Numbered from the stretch's first letter, positions 25,057-33,693 are shown. The stretch: 64,000 nucleotides of DNA from Streptomyces griseofuscus (GCF_014673495.1 NZ_CP051006.1:1302001-1366000), one strand, 5' to 3'. The notes: generated from the sequence alone by a model not told the origin. Numbers and translations are program-made.

Positions 25057-25978
25057 GGCCGTACCGCTCCTCCGCCTTCCAGAAGTACACGAAGCCGCCG
25101 GCGAAGACCGCCACGGCCCAGAACGCCGCGATCGCCCACACATGCGGGGGCAGGTTCGAGGCGCCGTAGCCGTCGATCAGCGCGAAGCGCATCAGGTCCA
25201 TGTAGATCGCGGCCGGGTTGACCTGGAGCAGCCGCACCGCCCACTCCGGGCGGTCCGCCATCATCGTGCTGATGGAGAACATCACGCCGGAGGTGTACAT
25301 CCAGGTGCGCAGCACGAACGGCATCAGCTGCGCCATGTCCGGCGTCTTGGCGCCCATGCGGGCCACGATCAGCGCGAGACCGGTGTTGAACAGGAACTGC
25401 AACGCCAGGATCGGCACGATCAGGAGCCAGGACATGCCGGGGTAGCTGCCGAAGCCGATCGCCACGATGAACAGCACGATCATCGAGAACAGCAGCTGCT
25501 GGAGCTGCTGGAGCGAGAAGGAGACGGGCAGCGAGGCGCGCGGGAAGTGCAGGGCGCGCACCAGGCCGAGGTTCCCGGAGATGGCGCGCACACCCGACAT
25601 GACCGAGCTCTGCGTGAAGGTGAACACGAAGACGCCGGTGACCAGGAACGGGATGTACACATCATGGGACATGCCGCGGCTGGCGTGCAGGATGACGCCG
25701 AAGATGAAGTAGTACACGGCCGCGTTCAGCAACGGGGTGGCGACCTGCCACAGCTGCCCGAGCTTGGCCTGGCTGTACTGCGCCGTCAGCTTCGCCTGCG
25801 AGAAGGCGAGGATGAAGTGGCGCCGGCTCCAGAGCTGACGGACGTACTCCACCAGCGAGGGACGGGCGCCGCTGACGGCGAGCCCGTACCTGGCGGCCAG
25901 CTCGGCCGGCGTCAGCCCCTCATCGGGCGACGGTATCGCGCTCACCGCGACACCGGCGTCATGCGTTGTGTGACTCAC
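25049..25978 (-). CDS. ABC-2 exporter permease (Wzm/TagG-like)
   Basis: 309 residues. About six membrane segments after a cytoplasmic N-terminus of about 55 residues, including LLNAAVYYFIFGVILHAS, IPFLVTGVFVFTFTQSSV, FSMIVLFIVAIGFG and WAIAAFWAVAVFAGGFVYFW. The amphipathic segment before helix 1 (SQAKLTAQYSQAKLGQLWQV) is typical for ABC2_membrane polysaccharide exporters. It pairs with the overlapping ATPase. The start is GTG; the 55-bp gap before it carries three phased repeats. Confidence 0.9.
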   Translation of the reverse strand: MSHTTHDAGVAVSAIPSPDEGLTPAELAARYGLAVSGARPSLVEYVRQLWSRRHFILAFSQAKLTAQYSQAKLGQLWQVATPLLNAAVYYFIFGVILHASRGMSHDVYIPFLVTGVFVFTFTQSSVMSGVRAISGNLGLVRALHFPRASLPVSFSLQQLQQLLFSMIVLFIVAIGFGSYPGMSWLLIVPILALQFLFNTGLALIVARMGAKTPDMAQLMPFVLRTWMYTSGVMFSISTMMADRPEWAVRLLQVNPAAIYMDLMRFALIDGYGASNLPPHVWAIAAFWAVAVFAGGFVYFWKAEERYGRG

Positions 25979-25980
25979 GA

Positions 25981-26028
25981 GTAAGAACCCGGACTCTCTC
26001 AGTAAGAAGCTTGCTGTTCAGGTAAGAA
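25981..26028. repeat. Three phased GTAAGAA repeats in the gap before the ABC exporter genes
   Basis: GTAAGAA occurs at 25981-25987, 26002-26008 and 26022-26028, i.e. every 21 and 20 bp. The last two extend to GTAAGAAGCTT. On the transcript strand they read TTCTTAC. They fill most of the 55-bp gap between the GT2 and permease genes and are unusually AT-rich for this genome. Two-turn spacing suggests protein binding; a transcript-level role is also possible. Confidence 0.55.
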
Positions 26029-26033
26029 GCTTC

Positions 26034-26918
26034 TCAGATGACCGGAGGACGGCCCAGCCGGGTGAGCCGCCAGACCGTGCGCCAGCGCATCGGACGGCGC
26101 GGACCGCAGGGCGTGGTCCAGCCCTCCTTGAAGCCGCCGAACCAGGCCACGAGGGCCGGCCGCGAGGGCCGTCGGGCCAGCGTGAGCAGCAGCCACACGC
26201 CCAGGTAGACGGGGACCAGCGGGGCGGGGAGGTTGCGCCGGGCGAGCCAGACGCGGTTGCGGGCCACCATGCGGTGGTAGACGGCGTGCCGCGAGGGCGC
26301 GGTCGTCGGGTGGAACAGCACCATGTCGGAGCGGTAGTCGATCAGCCAGCCGGCGTCCAGCGCCCGCCAGGCCAGATCGGTCTCCTCATGGGCGTAGAAG
26401 AACTCGGCGGGCAGCCCGCCGACCTCGCCGAGCACCTTGGTGCGCACCGCGTTGGCGCCGCCCAGGAAGGTGGTCACCCGCGAGGAGCGCATCGGGTCCG
26501 CGGCGCGCAGCCGGGGCACATGGCGGCGCTGGGTCTCACCGGTCTCGGGATCGGCGATGCGGAAGCTGATGATGCCCAGCTGCGGGTCGGCGGCGAACGC
26601 CTCGCGGCACAGCTCGGCGGTGTCGTGCCGGGCGAGCAGGCCGTCGTCGTCCAGGAAGAGCAGGATGTCGACGTCCTGGCCGCCGGGGCCGAACGCCTCG
26701 ATGCCGACATTGCGGCCGCCCGGGATGCCCAGGTTCTCCGGCAGCTCGACGGTGCGCACGCCCTCGGGGACGTCGGGCACCGGGGAGCCGTTGCCGACGA
26801 CGACCACCTCGATGGGGTCACCGTCCTGCTTGGCGACCGAGTCGAGCAGGGCGCGCAGCTCCTCGGGCCGGTTGCCCATGGTGATGATGACGGCGCCGAC
26901 GCGCGCGGCCGCGCTCAC
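26034..26918 (-). CDS. GT2-family glycosyltransferase
   Basis: 294 residues. GT-A fold start VGAVIITMGNRPEELRALL, nucleotide-diphosphate metal motif FLDDDGLL (DXD-like), and acceptor block FYAHEETDLAWRALDAGW, the ED-W type seen in rhamnosyl- and galactosyltransferases. A hydrophobic segment near residue 240 (LVPVYLGVWLLLTLA) may anchor it to the membrane. It probably adds a sugar to the polymer made by this operon. The GTG overlaps the stop of the phosphotransferase gene (GTGA). Confidence 0.9.
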   Translation of the reverse strand: MSAAARVGAVIITMGNRPEELRALLDSVAKQDGDPIEVVVVGNGSPVPDVPEGVRTVELPENLGIPGGRNVGIEAFGPGGQDVDILLFLDDDGLLARHDTAELCREAFAADPQLGIISFRIADPETGETQRRHVPRLRAADPMRSSRVTTFLGGANAVRTKVLGEVGGLPAEFFYAHEETDLAWRALDAGWLIDYRSDMVLFHPTTAPSRHAVYHRMVARNRVWLARRNLPAPLVPVYLGVWLLLTLARRPSRPALVAWFGGFKEGWTTPCGPRRPMRWRTVWRLTRLGRPPVI

Positions 26919-27694
26919 TTCAGCCTGCTGGAGGCGAGGATGGACACCAGGTGCAGCAGCGTCTGGAGCAGGGCGATGCCCGCGAGGACGGCGGTGCCGA
27001 GCCGGGTGAAGAACAGGTCGCCGTGGATCTGGTCCGCGATGGCGAGGAGCACGATCAGCAGCGAGGCCTCGATACCGAGGATGAGCCGGTGGAACTTCAG
27101 CGCCGAGGCGGCCCGGCGGGCCAGCGCCATCCCGGAGGAACGCGGCTCGGCGGCGGCCTCCTGCACCGGCGGCTTGCCGGTCTGGTGCCGGGCGACACCG
27201 ACCAGGTCGGTCTCCGCCTTGATCAGGATCGCGCCGAGCGCGGCCAGGGTACCGAGGAAGGCCCACAGCCAGTCGATACGGCCGGAGCCCCACAGGTCGG
27301 CGGCGCGCAGCCCGAGGCCGACCAGCACGGCCGCGTCGGTGAGGTAGGCGCCGACCCGGTCCAGGTAGACACCGGCGAGGGAGTACTGCTTGCGCCAGCG
27401 GGCGATCTCGCCGTCGACGCAGTCCAGCAGCAGGTACAGCTGGGTGGCGACCACGCCGAGGATCGCGCCCCAGATCCCCGGCACCAGCAGGGCCGGGGCC
27501 GCGAGCACACCGCACAGGGTCATCAGGTACGTGAGCTGGTTGGGCGTGACCCTGGTGTTCACCAGGTAGCGGTCGATGCGCAGGGAGACCTCACGCATGT
27601 AGAGGCGTCCCGCCCAGTGCTCACCGCTGCGCCGGTCCTTCACCCCGGCGGGGTGGACGACCGGACGGAGTTCAGCTACCGATGGCCTTGACAT
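26915..27694 (-). CDS. CDP-alcohol phosphotransferase-fold membrane protein with a changed fourth Asp
   Basis: 259 residues with several membrane helices. The CDP-alcohol phosphotransferase signature is recognisable: Asp91-x2-Asp94-Gly, Ala98-Arg99, Gly108, Asp112 (text DCVDGEIARW and GVYLDRVGAY). The fourth Asp expected at 116 is Ala. That Asp is the proposed catalytic base in structurally known members, so activity could be altered or lost, or supplied by Asp120. Normal members transfer a phospho-alcohol from a CDP-alcohol to an acceptor. It sits between the dehydrogenase and GT2 genes with overlaps on both sides (23 and 4 bp). Confidence 0.85.
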   Translation of the reverse strand: MSRPSVAELRPVVHPAGVKDRRSGEHWAGRLYMREVSLRIDRYLVNTRVTPNQLTYLMTLCGVLAAPALLVPGIWGAILGVVATQLYLLLDCVDGEIARWRKQYSLAGVYLDRVGAYLTDAAVLVGLGLRAADLWGSGRIDWLWAFLGTLAALGAILIKAETDLVGVARHQTGKPPVQEAAAEPRSSGMALARRAASALKFHRLILGIEASLLIVLLAIADQIHGDLFFTRLGTAVLAGIALLQTLLHLVSILASSRLK

Positions 27695-28733
27695 AGTCGG
27701 CGTAGATGTCCTTGATCTGGTTCGGCTTGAGGTCGAGGTGTTCGAGGATGGTGTAGCGGCCGGGCCGGGTCTCCGGCGCGAACTCCACGGCGCGGACGAA
27801 CTCGTCCACGGTGAAGCCGATCTCCTCCGGCAGCACCGGAAGCCCGTGCCGGCGCAGCACCTGGGCGGTGTGCCCGGCCTCCTCGTGGGCCCCGCGCAGA
27901 TACATCGCGAAGGCCGCGCCGAGTCCGCACTGCTCGCCATGGGCGGCCGCGCGCTTGGGGAACAGCAGGTCGAACGCGTGGTTGATCTCGTGGCAGGAGC
28001 CGGAGGAGGGCCGGGAGTCGCCGGAGATCGACATCGAGATACCGCTGAGGACCAGCGCCTCGGCGAGCACCTGGAGGAAGCCGTTGTCGCCGATGCCGCC
28101 GGGGTGCCGCAGCACCGCCTCGCCGGCCTGGCGGGCCATGGCCGCGGCGAGCCCGTCGACCTTCTCGCCGTTGACCCGGTGGGACAGCTCCCAGTCCGCG
28201 ATCGCGTTGATGTTGGAGATGGCGTCGCCGATACCGGCCCGGACGAAGCGGGCCGGAGCGGCACGGATCACGTCCAGGTCGATGACGACCGCGATCGGGT
28301 TCGGCACACCGTAGGAGCCGCGCCCCGCGTCGTTGTCGAGCGTGGCGACCGGCGAGCACAGGCCGTCGTGCGCGAGGTTGGTGGGCACGGCGACCAGGGG
28401 CAGGCCGATCCGGGCCGCGGCGAACTTGGCGCAGTCGATGATCTTGCCGCCGCCGAGCCCGACCACCGCGTCGTAGTGGCCGGACTTCATCTCGCCGGCC
28501 AGCCGGATCGCGTCGTCCAGGGTGCCGCCGCCCACCTCGTACCAGGAGGCGCCGGGCAGCGAGGGGGCGAGGCGCTCGCGCAGCTGGGCGCCGGAGCCGC
28601 CGCTGACGGCGACGGCGAGGCGGCCCGACTGGGAGATGCGCTCGTCGGCGAGGACGCCGGCCAGGTCGTCCAGGGCACCCGGACGGATGTCCACGACGAC
28701 CGGCGAGGGGATCAGCCGGGTCAGTAGCGGCAC
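27672..28733 (-). CDS. Iron-containing-ADH superfamily, glycerol-1-phosphate-dehydrogenase-like enzyme
   Basis: 353 residues. NAD-binding segment DAVVGLGGGKIIDCAKFAA, the AraM/glycerol-1-phosphate dehydrogenase-like AVPTNLAHDGLCSPVATL, and metal ligands in SSGSCHEINHAFD and later AAHGEQCGLG. Relatives reduce dihydroxyacetone phosphate to sn-glycerol-1-phosphate or act in similar sugar-phosphate reductions. Next to a nucleotidyltransferase and CDP-alcohol enzymes, it probably makes the alcohol phosphate that is then activated as a CDP derivative. The GTG start overlaps the nucleotidyltransferase stop by 13 bp. The exact substrate is unknown. Confidence 0.85.
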   Translation of the reverse strand: MPLLTRLIPSPVVVDIRPGALDDLAGVLADERISQSGRLAVAVSGGSGAQLRERLAPSLPGASWYEVGGGTLDDAIRLAGEMKSGHYDAVVGLGGGKIIDCAKFAAARIGLPLVAVPTNLAHDGLCSPVATLDNDAGRGSYGVPNPIAVVIDLDVIRAAPARFVRAGIGDAISNINAIADWELSHRVNGEKVDGLAAAMARQAGEAVLRHPGGIGDNGFLQVLAEALVLSGISMSISGDSRPSSGSCHEINHAFDLLFPKRAAAHGEQCGLGAAFAMYLRGAHEEAGHTAQVLRRHGLPVLPEEIGFTVDEFVRAVEFAPETRPGRYTILEHLDLKPNQIKDIYADYVKAIGS

Positions 28734-29473
28734 GCGATCTCCCGCCCCTTGGCCAGGTCGTCGTGGTTGTCGATCTCGACCCAGGAGACATCGCCGATGG
28801 GCGCCACGTCGATCCGGAAGCCGCGGTCGACCAGCTCCTGGTAGCCGTGCTCGTAGAACTGCTGCGGGTCGGTCTCCCAGACCGTCTTCAGCGCGTCGCC
28901 CAGCTCCTCGGCCGCGTCGCCCTCGATCAGGGTCACGCCGATGTACTCACCGGTCGCCTCGGCCGGGTCCATCAGCTTGGTGATCTTCGTCATGCCCTTG
29001 GCGGGGTCGACGACGACCTTCATCTCCTCGTCCGCCAGGGACTTCACGGTGTCCAGCGCGAGGATGATCTTCTTGCCGTCACCGCGGGCGGCCAGCAGCG
29101 TCTTCTCGACCGAGACCGGGTGCACGGTGTCGCCGTTGGCGAGGATCACACCCTCCTTGAGCGCGTCGCGCCCGCACCACAGGGAGTAGGCGTTGTTCCA
29201 CTCCTCGGCCTTGTCGTTGTCGATCAGGGTGAGCTTGAGGCCGTACTTCTCCTCAAGGGCGGCCTGGCGGGCGTAGACGGCCTCCTTGCGGTAGCCGACG
29301 ATGATCGCGACCTCGGTCAGCCCGATCTCCGCGAAGTTGCCGAGGGTGAGGTCGAGAACCGTGGGCTCGCCCTCCATGCCCGCGGGCCCCACCGGCACCA
29401 GCGCCTTGGGCAGGGTGTCCGTGTAGGGGCGCAGACGCCGTCCGGCGCCGGCCGCCAGCACGAGGCCGATCAT
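28721..29473 (-). CDS. Sugar- or alditol-phosphate nucleotidyltransferase
   Basis: 250 residues. The nucleotide-binding loop LAAGAGRRLRP with downstream LPKAL is the GxGxRLxP...PK signature of NTP_transf_3 proteins. Other blocks are IVGYRKEAVYARQ, EWNNAYSLWCGRDAL and ILANGDTVHP (metal-binding Asp). The N-N-AYSLW block is typical of cytidylyltransferases of the inositol-phosphate and phosphocholine type, so CTP is the likely donor. It would make the CDP-alcohol used by the adjacent phosphotransferases. ATG with an AAGGAG site, overlapping the preceding stop (ATGA). Confidence 0.88.
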   Translation of the reverse strand: MIGLVLAAGAGRRLRPYTDTLPKALVPVGPAGMEGEPTVLDLTLGNFAEIGLTEVAIIVGYRKEAVYARQAALEEKYGLKLTLIDNDKAEEWNNAYSLWCGRDALKEGVILANGDTVHPVSVEKTLLAARGDGKKIILALDTVKSLADEEMKVVVDPAKGMTKITKLMDPAEATGEYIGVTLIEGDAAEELGDALKTVWETDPQQFYEHGYQELVDRGFRIDVAPIGDVSWVEIDNHDDLAKGREIACRY

Positions 29474-31272
29474 GCGGTTTCTCCTTCATCGTGTACGGCG
29501 GGTGCCCCTGCGGACACCCAGAACCGGATGCTCTCCGCGAGCACCACCAGGGCGACGATCACGGCGAGCACCGTGAGCGCGGCCGTGAACTGCGCGGCGG
29601 TGAGCGCCGCGGCCAGGACGGTGACGAGCAGGGTGCGCCCGTCGTGCCCCCCTATGGAGCGCACCAGCCAGGCCGGCGGCGCTCCGGCGTTGCCGCGGAT
29701 GCGGTACACCGTGTCGTAGTGATGGTAGGCGACCGCCGCCACCAGCCCGAAAGCCGCGGGAAGCGCCCCGTTCACGCCCGCTTTACCGGCGAGCGCGAGG
29801 ACGGTGCCGTACTCGGCGGCGCGGAAGAACGGCGGGACCAGCCAGTCGAGGGTGCCCTTGAGCGGGCGGGCGACGGCGAGGGCCGAGGTGAGGACGTAGA
29901 CCAGGGCGCCGATCACCGGCACCACCGAGCCGTAGCCGGAGAGGGCCGAGCAGGCGACGACCGCGGCGCCGCCGAGCAGGGCGACGGCGGGGACGGCGAG
30001 GCCGGGCAGACCGCGCCGGGCGACACGCCCGACCGCCTCGCTGAGCGGGCCGCAGTCGGCGAGGTCGGCCAGTGCCTGCGCGGCGCGGTCGGTGCGGTGC
30101 GCCTTGCGGGTCAGCGAGCGCAGCACCCGGCCCGCGGTGGTGTACGTGGCGGCGAAGGCGCAGCCGACGAGCAGCGCGTAGAAGGTGATCCGCGGGGTGG
30201 TGACGGCGGTCAGGACCGCGATCATCGCCCAGCGCTCACCGATCGGCAGCACTATCATCCGGCGCACCCAGACCGTCCAGCCGACGCTGTCCAGCTTGTC
30301 GGAGAGGGCGGCGGTGGGGCTGGTGTTGGCGGTGGCGTCGTGGTTGGCCTCGTTGAAGGAGAAGTCGACCACGTGCCGGCAGGTCTGGAGGACCATCGCG
30401 CCGAGCGCGAGCGCCCAGACGTCGTCATGGCCGCCGCGGGCCGCGCCCAGGGCGAGCCCGGCGTAGTAGGCGTACTCCTTGGCCCGGTCGAAGGTGGCGT
30501 CGAGCCAGGCGCCGAGGGTGGAGTACTTCAGGGCGTAGCGGGCGAGCTGACCGTCGGTGCAGTCCAGCACGAAGGAGGCGATCAGCAGGACGCCGGCGGC
30601 TATGAAACCGCCGCGGGTGCCGGTGGCCGCGCAGCCCGCCGCGATCAGCGCGGTGAGCAGCGAGGCGGTGGTGACCTGGTTCGGGGTCAGACCGCGGCGC
30701 GCGCACCAGCGGGCGAGGTAGCGCGAGTACGGGCTGATGCAGTACGTGGTGAAGAAGCCGTCGCGGGACTTCACGGCCGACTTCAGGCGCACGGCCTCGT
30801 CGTCCACGGCGGCGACGGCCTGCCGCGCCTCGTTGCGGGCCTGCGGGTCGGCGGGTACGACGGCGACGAGGCTGCCCAGCTCGGGGCGGTGGACCTCGCT
30901 GCCGTCGGCGTCCAGCTCGGTGACGATCCGGTCGGCCAGGCTGCCGACGGCCACCGCGGTGCCGCCGCCCGAGGAGGTCTCCCGGGCCACGGCGCGGGTC
31001 AGCGCCTGCCGGGCGGCCGGCTGCGCGGTGACGGCGCCGGGGACGGCGGCGAGCGGGAAGCGGGGGTCGGTCAGGCCGAGCCGCAGGGCGTGCACATGGC
31101 CGACGAAACCGGCGTCGACCACGGCCACGCGATCACCGGCGGGGGCGGCCGCGAGCAGAGTCTCGGTCTCGGCGGTGCTCTCCGCCATCCGGACGTCGAA
31201 GCCGAGGGACCGCAGATCGCTCTCGAGCGACGATCCGGGGACCGGCTGACCGGTGACGATGGCGGTCGGCAA
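29470..31272 (-). CDS. CDP-alcohol phosphotransferase with N- and C-terminal extensions (DUF5941-like)
   Basis: 600 residues. Residues 1-150 form a soluble domain that resembles a small nucleotide-binding or NTP-transferase-like fold (AIVTGQPVPGSSLESDL, RVAVVDAGFVGHVHALRLG). Residues 165-400 hold a complete CDP-alcohol motif: Asp237, Asp240, Asp258, Asp262 (DCTDGQLARY, TLGAWLDATFDRAKE). Residues 400-600 contain more membrane helices, recalling the DUF5941 region of Streptomyces proteins. It opens the operon with a TTG start after AGGGAGTGAG; a 7-bp hairpin (31293-31310) lies just upstream. It is the probable membrane transferase that adds an alcohol phosphate to the lipid or chain. Confidence 0.85.
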   Translation of the reverse strand: MPTAIVTGQPVPGSSLESDLRSLGFDVRMAESTAETETLLAAAPAGDRVAVVDAGFVGHVHALRLGLTDPRFPLAAVPGAVTAQPAARQALTRAVARETSSGGGTAVAVGSLADRIVTELDADGSEVHRPELGSLVAVVPADPQARNEARQAVAAVDDEAVRLKSAVKSRDGFFTTYCISPYSRYLARWCARRGLTPNQVTTASLLTALIAAGCAATGTRGGFIAAGVLLIASFVLDCTDGQLARYALKYSTLGAWLDATFDRAKEYAYYAGLALGAARGGHDDVWALALGAMVLQTCRHVVDFSFNEANHDATANTSPTAALSDKLDSVGWTVWVRRMIVLPIGERWAMIAVLTAVTTPRITFYALLVGCAFAATYTTAGRVLRSLTRKAHRTDRAAQALADLADCGPLSEAVGRVARRGLPGLAVPAVALLGGAAVVACSALSGYGSVVPVIGALVYVLTSALAVARPLKGTLDWLVPPFFRAAEYGTVLALAGKAGVNGALPAAFGLVAAVAYHHYDTVYRIRGNAGAPPAWLVRSIGGHDGRTLLVTVLAAALTAAQFTAALTVLAVIVALVVLAESIRFWVSAGAPAVHDEGETA

Positions 31273-31607
31273 CCGAACTCACTCCCTGGGTGCCGGCGCG
31301 TCGGCGCCGGTCTTCTGCGTGGTGGGGCGCCCCTTGCCTGCGGCACCCGGGCGGCATGTCGGCAGAGGGTATCGGATGAACCGAAGCCCGTGTTCACCGG
31401 CCGTTCACGACCCGTCCCGCGTCCGGGGCCCCGCCCTTCGCCGCGATCATCATGGGTGATCCCGCCCCCGCCCCACAAACCGCGGCCGCAGATGCGGGCA
31501 TCCGGGACACGCGGGTCGACGAGGGGTGTGCGCCCGGTCGCCGAGGGCTACGGCCCGCCCGGCCGGCGCCGGTGCGCGATCCCCCGCGGAGCATAGGGTG
31601 AGGAAAC
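31273..31607. promoter_or_regulatory. Divergent region between the glycopolymer operon and galE
   Basis: 335 bp with no supportable gene. Both flanking transcripts must start here. A 7-bp stem with 4-nt loop (CCGGCGC, 31293-31299, with 31304-31310) lies 20 bp before the TTG of the minus-strand operon and could affect its translation. I see no clear -10/-35 pair on either strand. Confidence 0.4.
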
Positions 31608-32579
31608 ATGACCTGGCTGATCACCGGCGGTGCCGGATACATCGGGGCGCATGTGGCACGCGCCATGGCCGGCGCCGGCGAGAAGGTCGTCGTACTGGAC
31701 GACCTCTCCGCCGCCGTACCCGCACGGCTCCCCTCCGACGTCCCGCTCGTCACCGGCTCCACCCTGGACGGCCCCCGGCTGCGGGAGGTCCTCACGGAGC
31801 ACGGCGTCACCGGCGTCGTCCACCTCGCCGCCCGCAAGCAGGTAGCCGAGTCCGTCGCCGAGCCCACCCGCTACTACCAGGAGAACGTCGGCGGCCTCGC
31901 CACCCTCCTGGACGCCATGGCGGCGGCGGGCGTCCACCGGCTGCTGTTCTCCTCCTCCGCGGCGGTGTACGGCAACCCGGACGTGGACCTGATCACCGAG
32001 GACACCCCCTGCGCGCCGGTCAACCCCTACGGGGAGACCAAGCTGGCGGGCGAGTGGCTGGTCCGGGCGGCCGGGCGGGCGTACGGGATCTCCACCGTGT
32101 GCCTGCGCTACTTCAACGTGGCGGGCGCCGCCGCGCCGGAGCTCGCGGACACCGGTGTGTTCAACATCGTGCCGATGGTCTTCGACCGGCTCACCCGTGG
32201 CGAGGCCCCGCGGATCTTCGGCGACGACTACCCGACGCCGGACGGCACCTGTGTGCGGGACTACATCCATGTGGCCGACCTCGCCGAGGCCCACCTCGCG
32301 GCGGCGCGCCGTCTCGCCGGGGACGCCCCGGCCGACGATCTCACGCTGAACATCGGCCGCGGCGAGGGCGTCTCGGTCCGGGAGCTGATCACGGTCATCG
32401 GGGAGGTCTCGGGAGACCGCCGGGAGCCGGTCGTGGAGCCGCGCAGGCCCGGCGACGCGCCCCGCGCGGTCGCCTCGGCCGAACGCGCCGCCCGGGAACT
32501 GGGCTGGCGCGCCCGCCGCGATGTCCACGAGATGGTCGCCTCGGCCTGGGAGGGCTGGCGGCTGCATCACGGGAAGTAG
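31608..32579 (+). CDS. galE: NAD-dependent UDP-glucose 4-epimerase-type enzyme
   Basis: 323 residues of extended SDR fold. Rossmann motif ITGGAGYIGAHVARAMAG (residues 5-22), catalytic Ser-Ser in FSSSAAVYGNP and YxxxK in NPYGETKLAGEW, and the GalE-type ending REPVVEPRRPGDAPRAVAS. It should interconvert UDP-glucose and UDP-galactose or a related pair. It is divergent from the glycopolymer operon, so it may supply sugar donors for the GT2 enzyme. The ATG follows GGTGAGGAAAC. Confidence 0.9.
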   Translation: MTWLITGGAGYIGAHVARAMAGAGEKVVVLDDLSAAVPARLPSDVPLVTGSTLDGPRLREVLTEHGVTGVVHLAARKQVAESVAEPTRYYQENVGGLATLLDAMAAAGVHRLLFSSSAAVYGNPDVDLITEDTPCAPVNPYGETKLAGEWLVRAAGRAYGISTVCLRYFNVAGAAAPELADTGVFNIVPMVFDRLTRGEAPRIFGDDYPTPDGTCVRDYIHVADLAEAHLAAARRLAGDAPADDLTLNIGRGEGVSVRELITVIGEVSGDRREPVVEPRRPGDAPRAVASAERAARELGWRARRDVHEMVASAWEGWRLHHGK

Positions 32580-32713
32580 CCCGCACCGCCCTGACCAGCG
32601 GATCGTTTCCGCAGGTCAGGGCACATGACAACGGTGTTCAGTACCGCGTTGCCCCATACCCCCCGCCCGTAGTTCACTGGGCCTCCGGACGACCACGGAA
32701 GGACGGTTCCGCC

Positions 32714-33655
32714 ATGGGGGCTGGGCACGATCACGGGCATGCGCACACCCATGCGCCACCCACGGGCACGGCCGCGGCCGCCTACCGCGGCAGGCTGCGG
32801 ATCGCCCTCTGCATCACGCTGACGATCATGGTGGTGGAGATCGCCGGCGGACTGCTCGCGGACTCCCTCGCGCTGATCGCGGACGCCGCGCACATGGCGA
32901 CCGACGCCGTGGGCCTCGGCATGGCGCTGCTGGCGATCCACTTCGCCAACCGCCCGGCGAGCGCCAACCGCACGTTCGGCTACGCCCGCGCCGAGATCCT
33001 CGCCGCGCTGGCCAACTGCATGCTGCTGCTCGGTGTCGGCGGCTATGTCCTGTACGAGGCGGTGCAGCGATTCGTCGCCCCCGCGGACACCCATGGCGGT
33101 CTGATGATCGTGTTCGGCGCGATCGGCCTGGTGGCGAACTCCATCTCGCTGACCCTGCTGATGCGCGGCCAGCAGGAGAGCCTGAACGTGCGCGGTGCCT
33201 TCCTGGAGGTCGCCGCCGACGCCCTGGGCTCGGTCGCGGTGATGATCTCGGCCGCCGTGATCCTGCTCACCGGCTTCAAGGCCGCCGACCCGATCGCCTC
33301 GCTCGTCATCGGGCTGATGATCGTGCCGCGGACCCTGAAGCTGCTGCGGGAGACGCTGGACGTGCTCCTGGAGGCGGCGCCCAAGGACGTCGACATGGCG
33401 GAGGTCCGGGCGCACATCCTGGCGCTGGACGGCGTGGAGGACGTCCATGATCTGCACGCCTGGACGATCACCTCGGGCATGCCGGTGCTGTCCGCGCACG
33501 TGGTGGTCAGTTCGGAGGTGCTCAACGCCATCGGGCACGAGAAGATGCTGCACGAGCTCCAGGGCTGCATCGGCACGCACTTCGACGTCGAGCACTGCAC
33601 CTTCCAGCTGGAGCCGGGCGGACACGCGGAGCACGAGGCGCGGCTCTGCCACTGA
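32714..33655 (+). CDS. Cation diffusion facilitator metal exporter (CzcD/ZitB-like)
   Basis: 313 residues. His-rich N-terminus (GHDHGHAHTHAPP), six membrane helices, and the metal site HxxxD pairs: ALIADAAHMATDAVG in helix 2 and VAADALGSVAVM in helix 5. The cytoplasmic domain ends DVHDLHAWTITSGMPVLSAH, the usual DLHxW motif. It exports Zn2+ (perhaps Co2+ or Cd2+) in exchange for protons. The ATG has GAAGGA ten bases upstream. It follows galE by 134 bp and ends at a hairpin terminator, so it is probably transcribed alone. Confidence 0.93.
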   Translation: MGAGHDHGHAHTHAPPTGTAAAAYRGRLRIALCITLTIMVVEIAGGLLADSLALIADAAHMATDAVGLGMALLAIHFANRPASANRTFGYARAEILAALANCMLLLGVGGYVLYEAVQRFVAPADTHGGLMIVFGAIGLVANSISLTLLMRGQQESLNVRGAFLEVAADALGSVAVMISAAVILLTGFKAADPIASLVIGLMIVPRTLKLLRETLDVLLEAAPKDVDMAEVRAHILALDGVEDVHDLHAWTITSGMPVLSAHVVVSSEVLNAIGHEKMLHELQGCIGTHFDVEHCTFQLEPGGHAEHEARLCH

Positions 33656-33662
33656 ACCGCCC

Positions 33663-33693
33663 GCGGACCGCCGCCGTACCACCGGCGGTCCGC
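33663..33693 (+). terminator. Hairpin terminator after the CDF gene
   Basis: 11-bp perfect stem GCGGACCGCCG (33663-33673) with CGGCGGTCCGC (33683-33693), 9-nt loop, beginning 8 bp after the stop codon. The remaining 200 bp up to idi hold no gene I can support. Confidence 0.65.
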
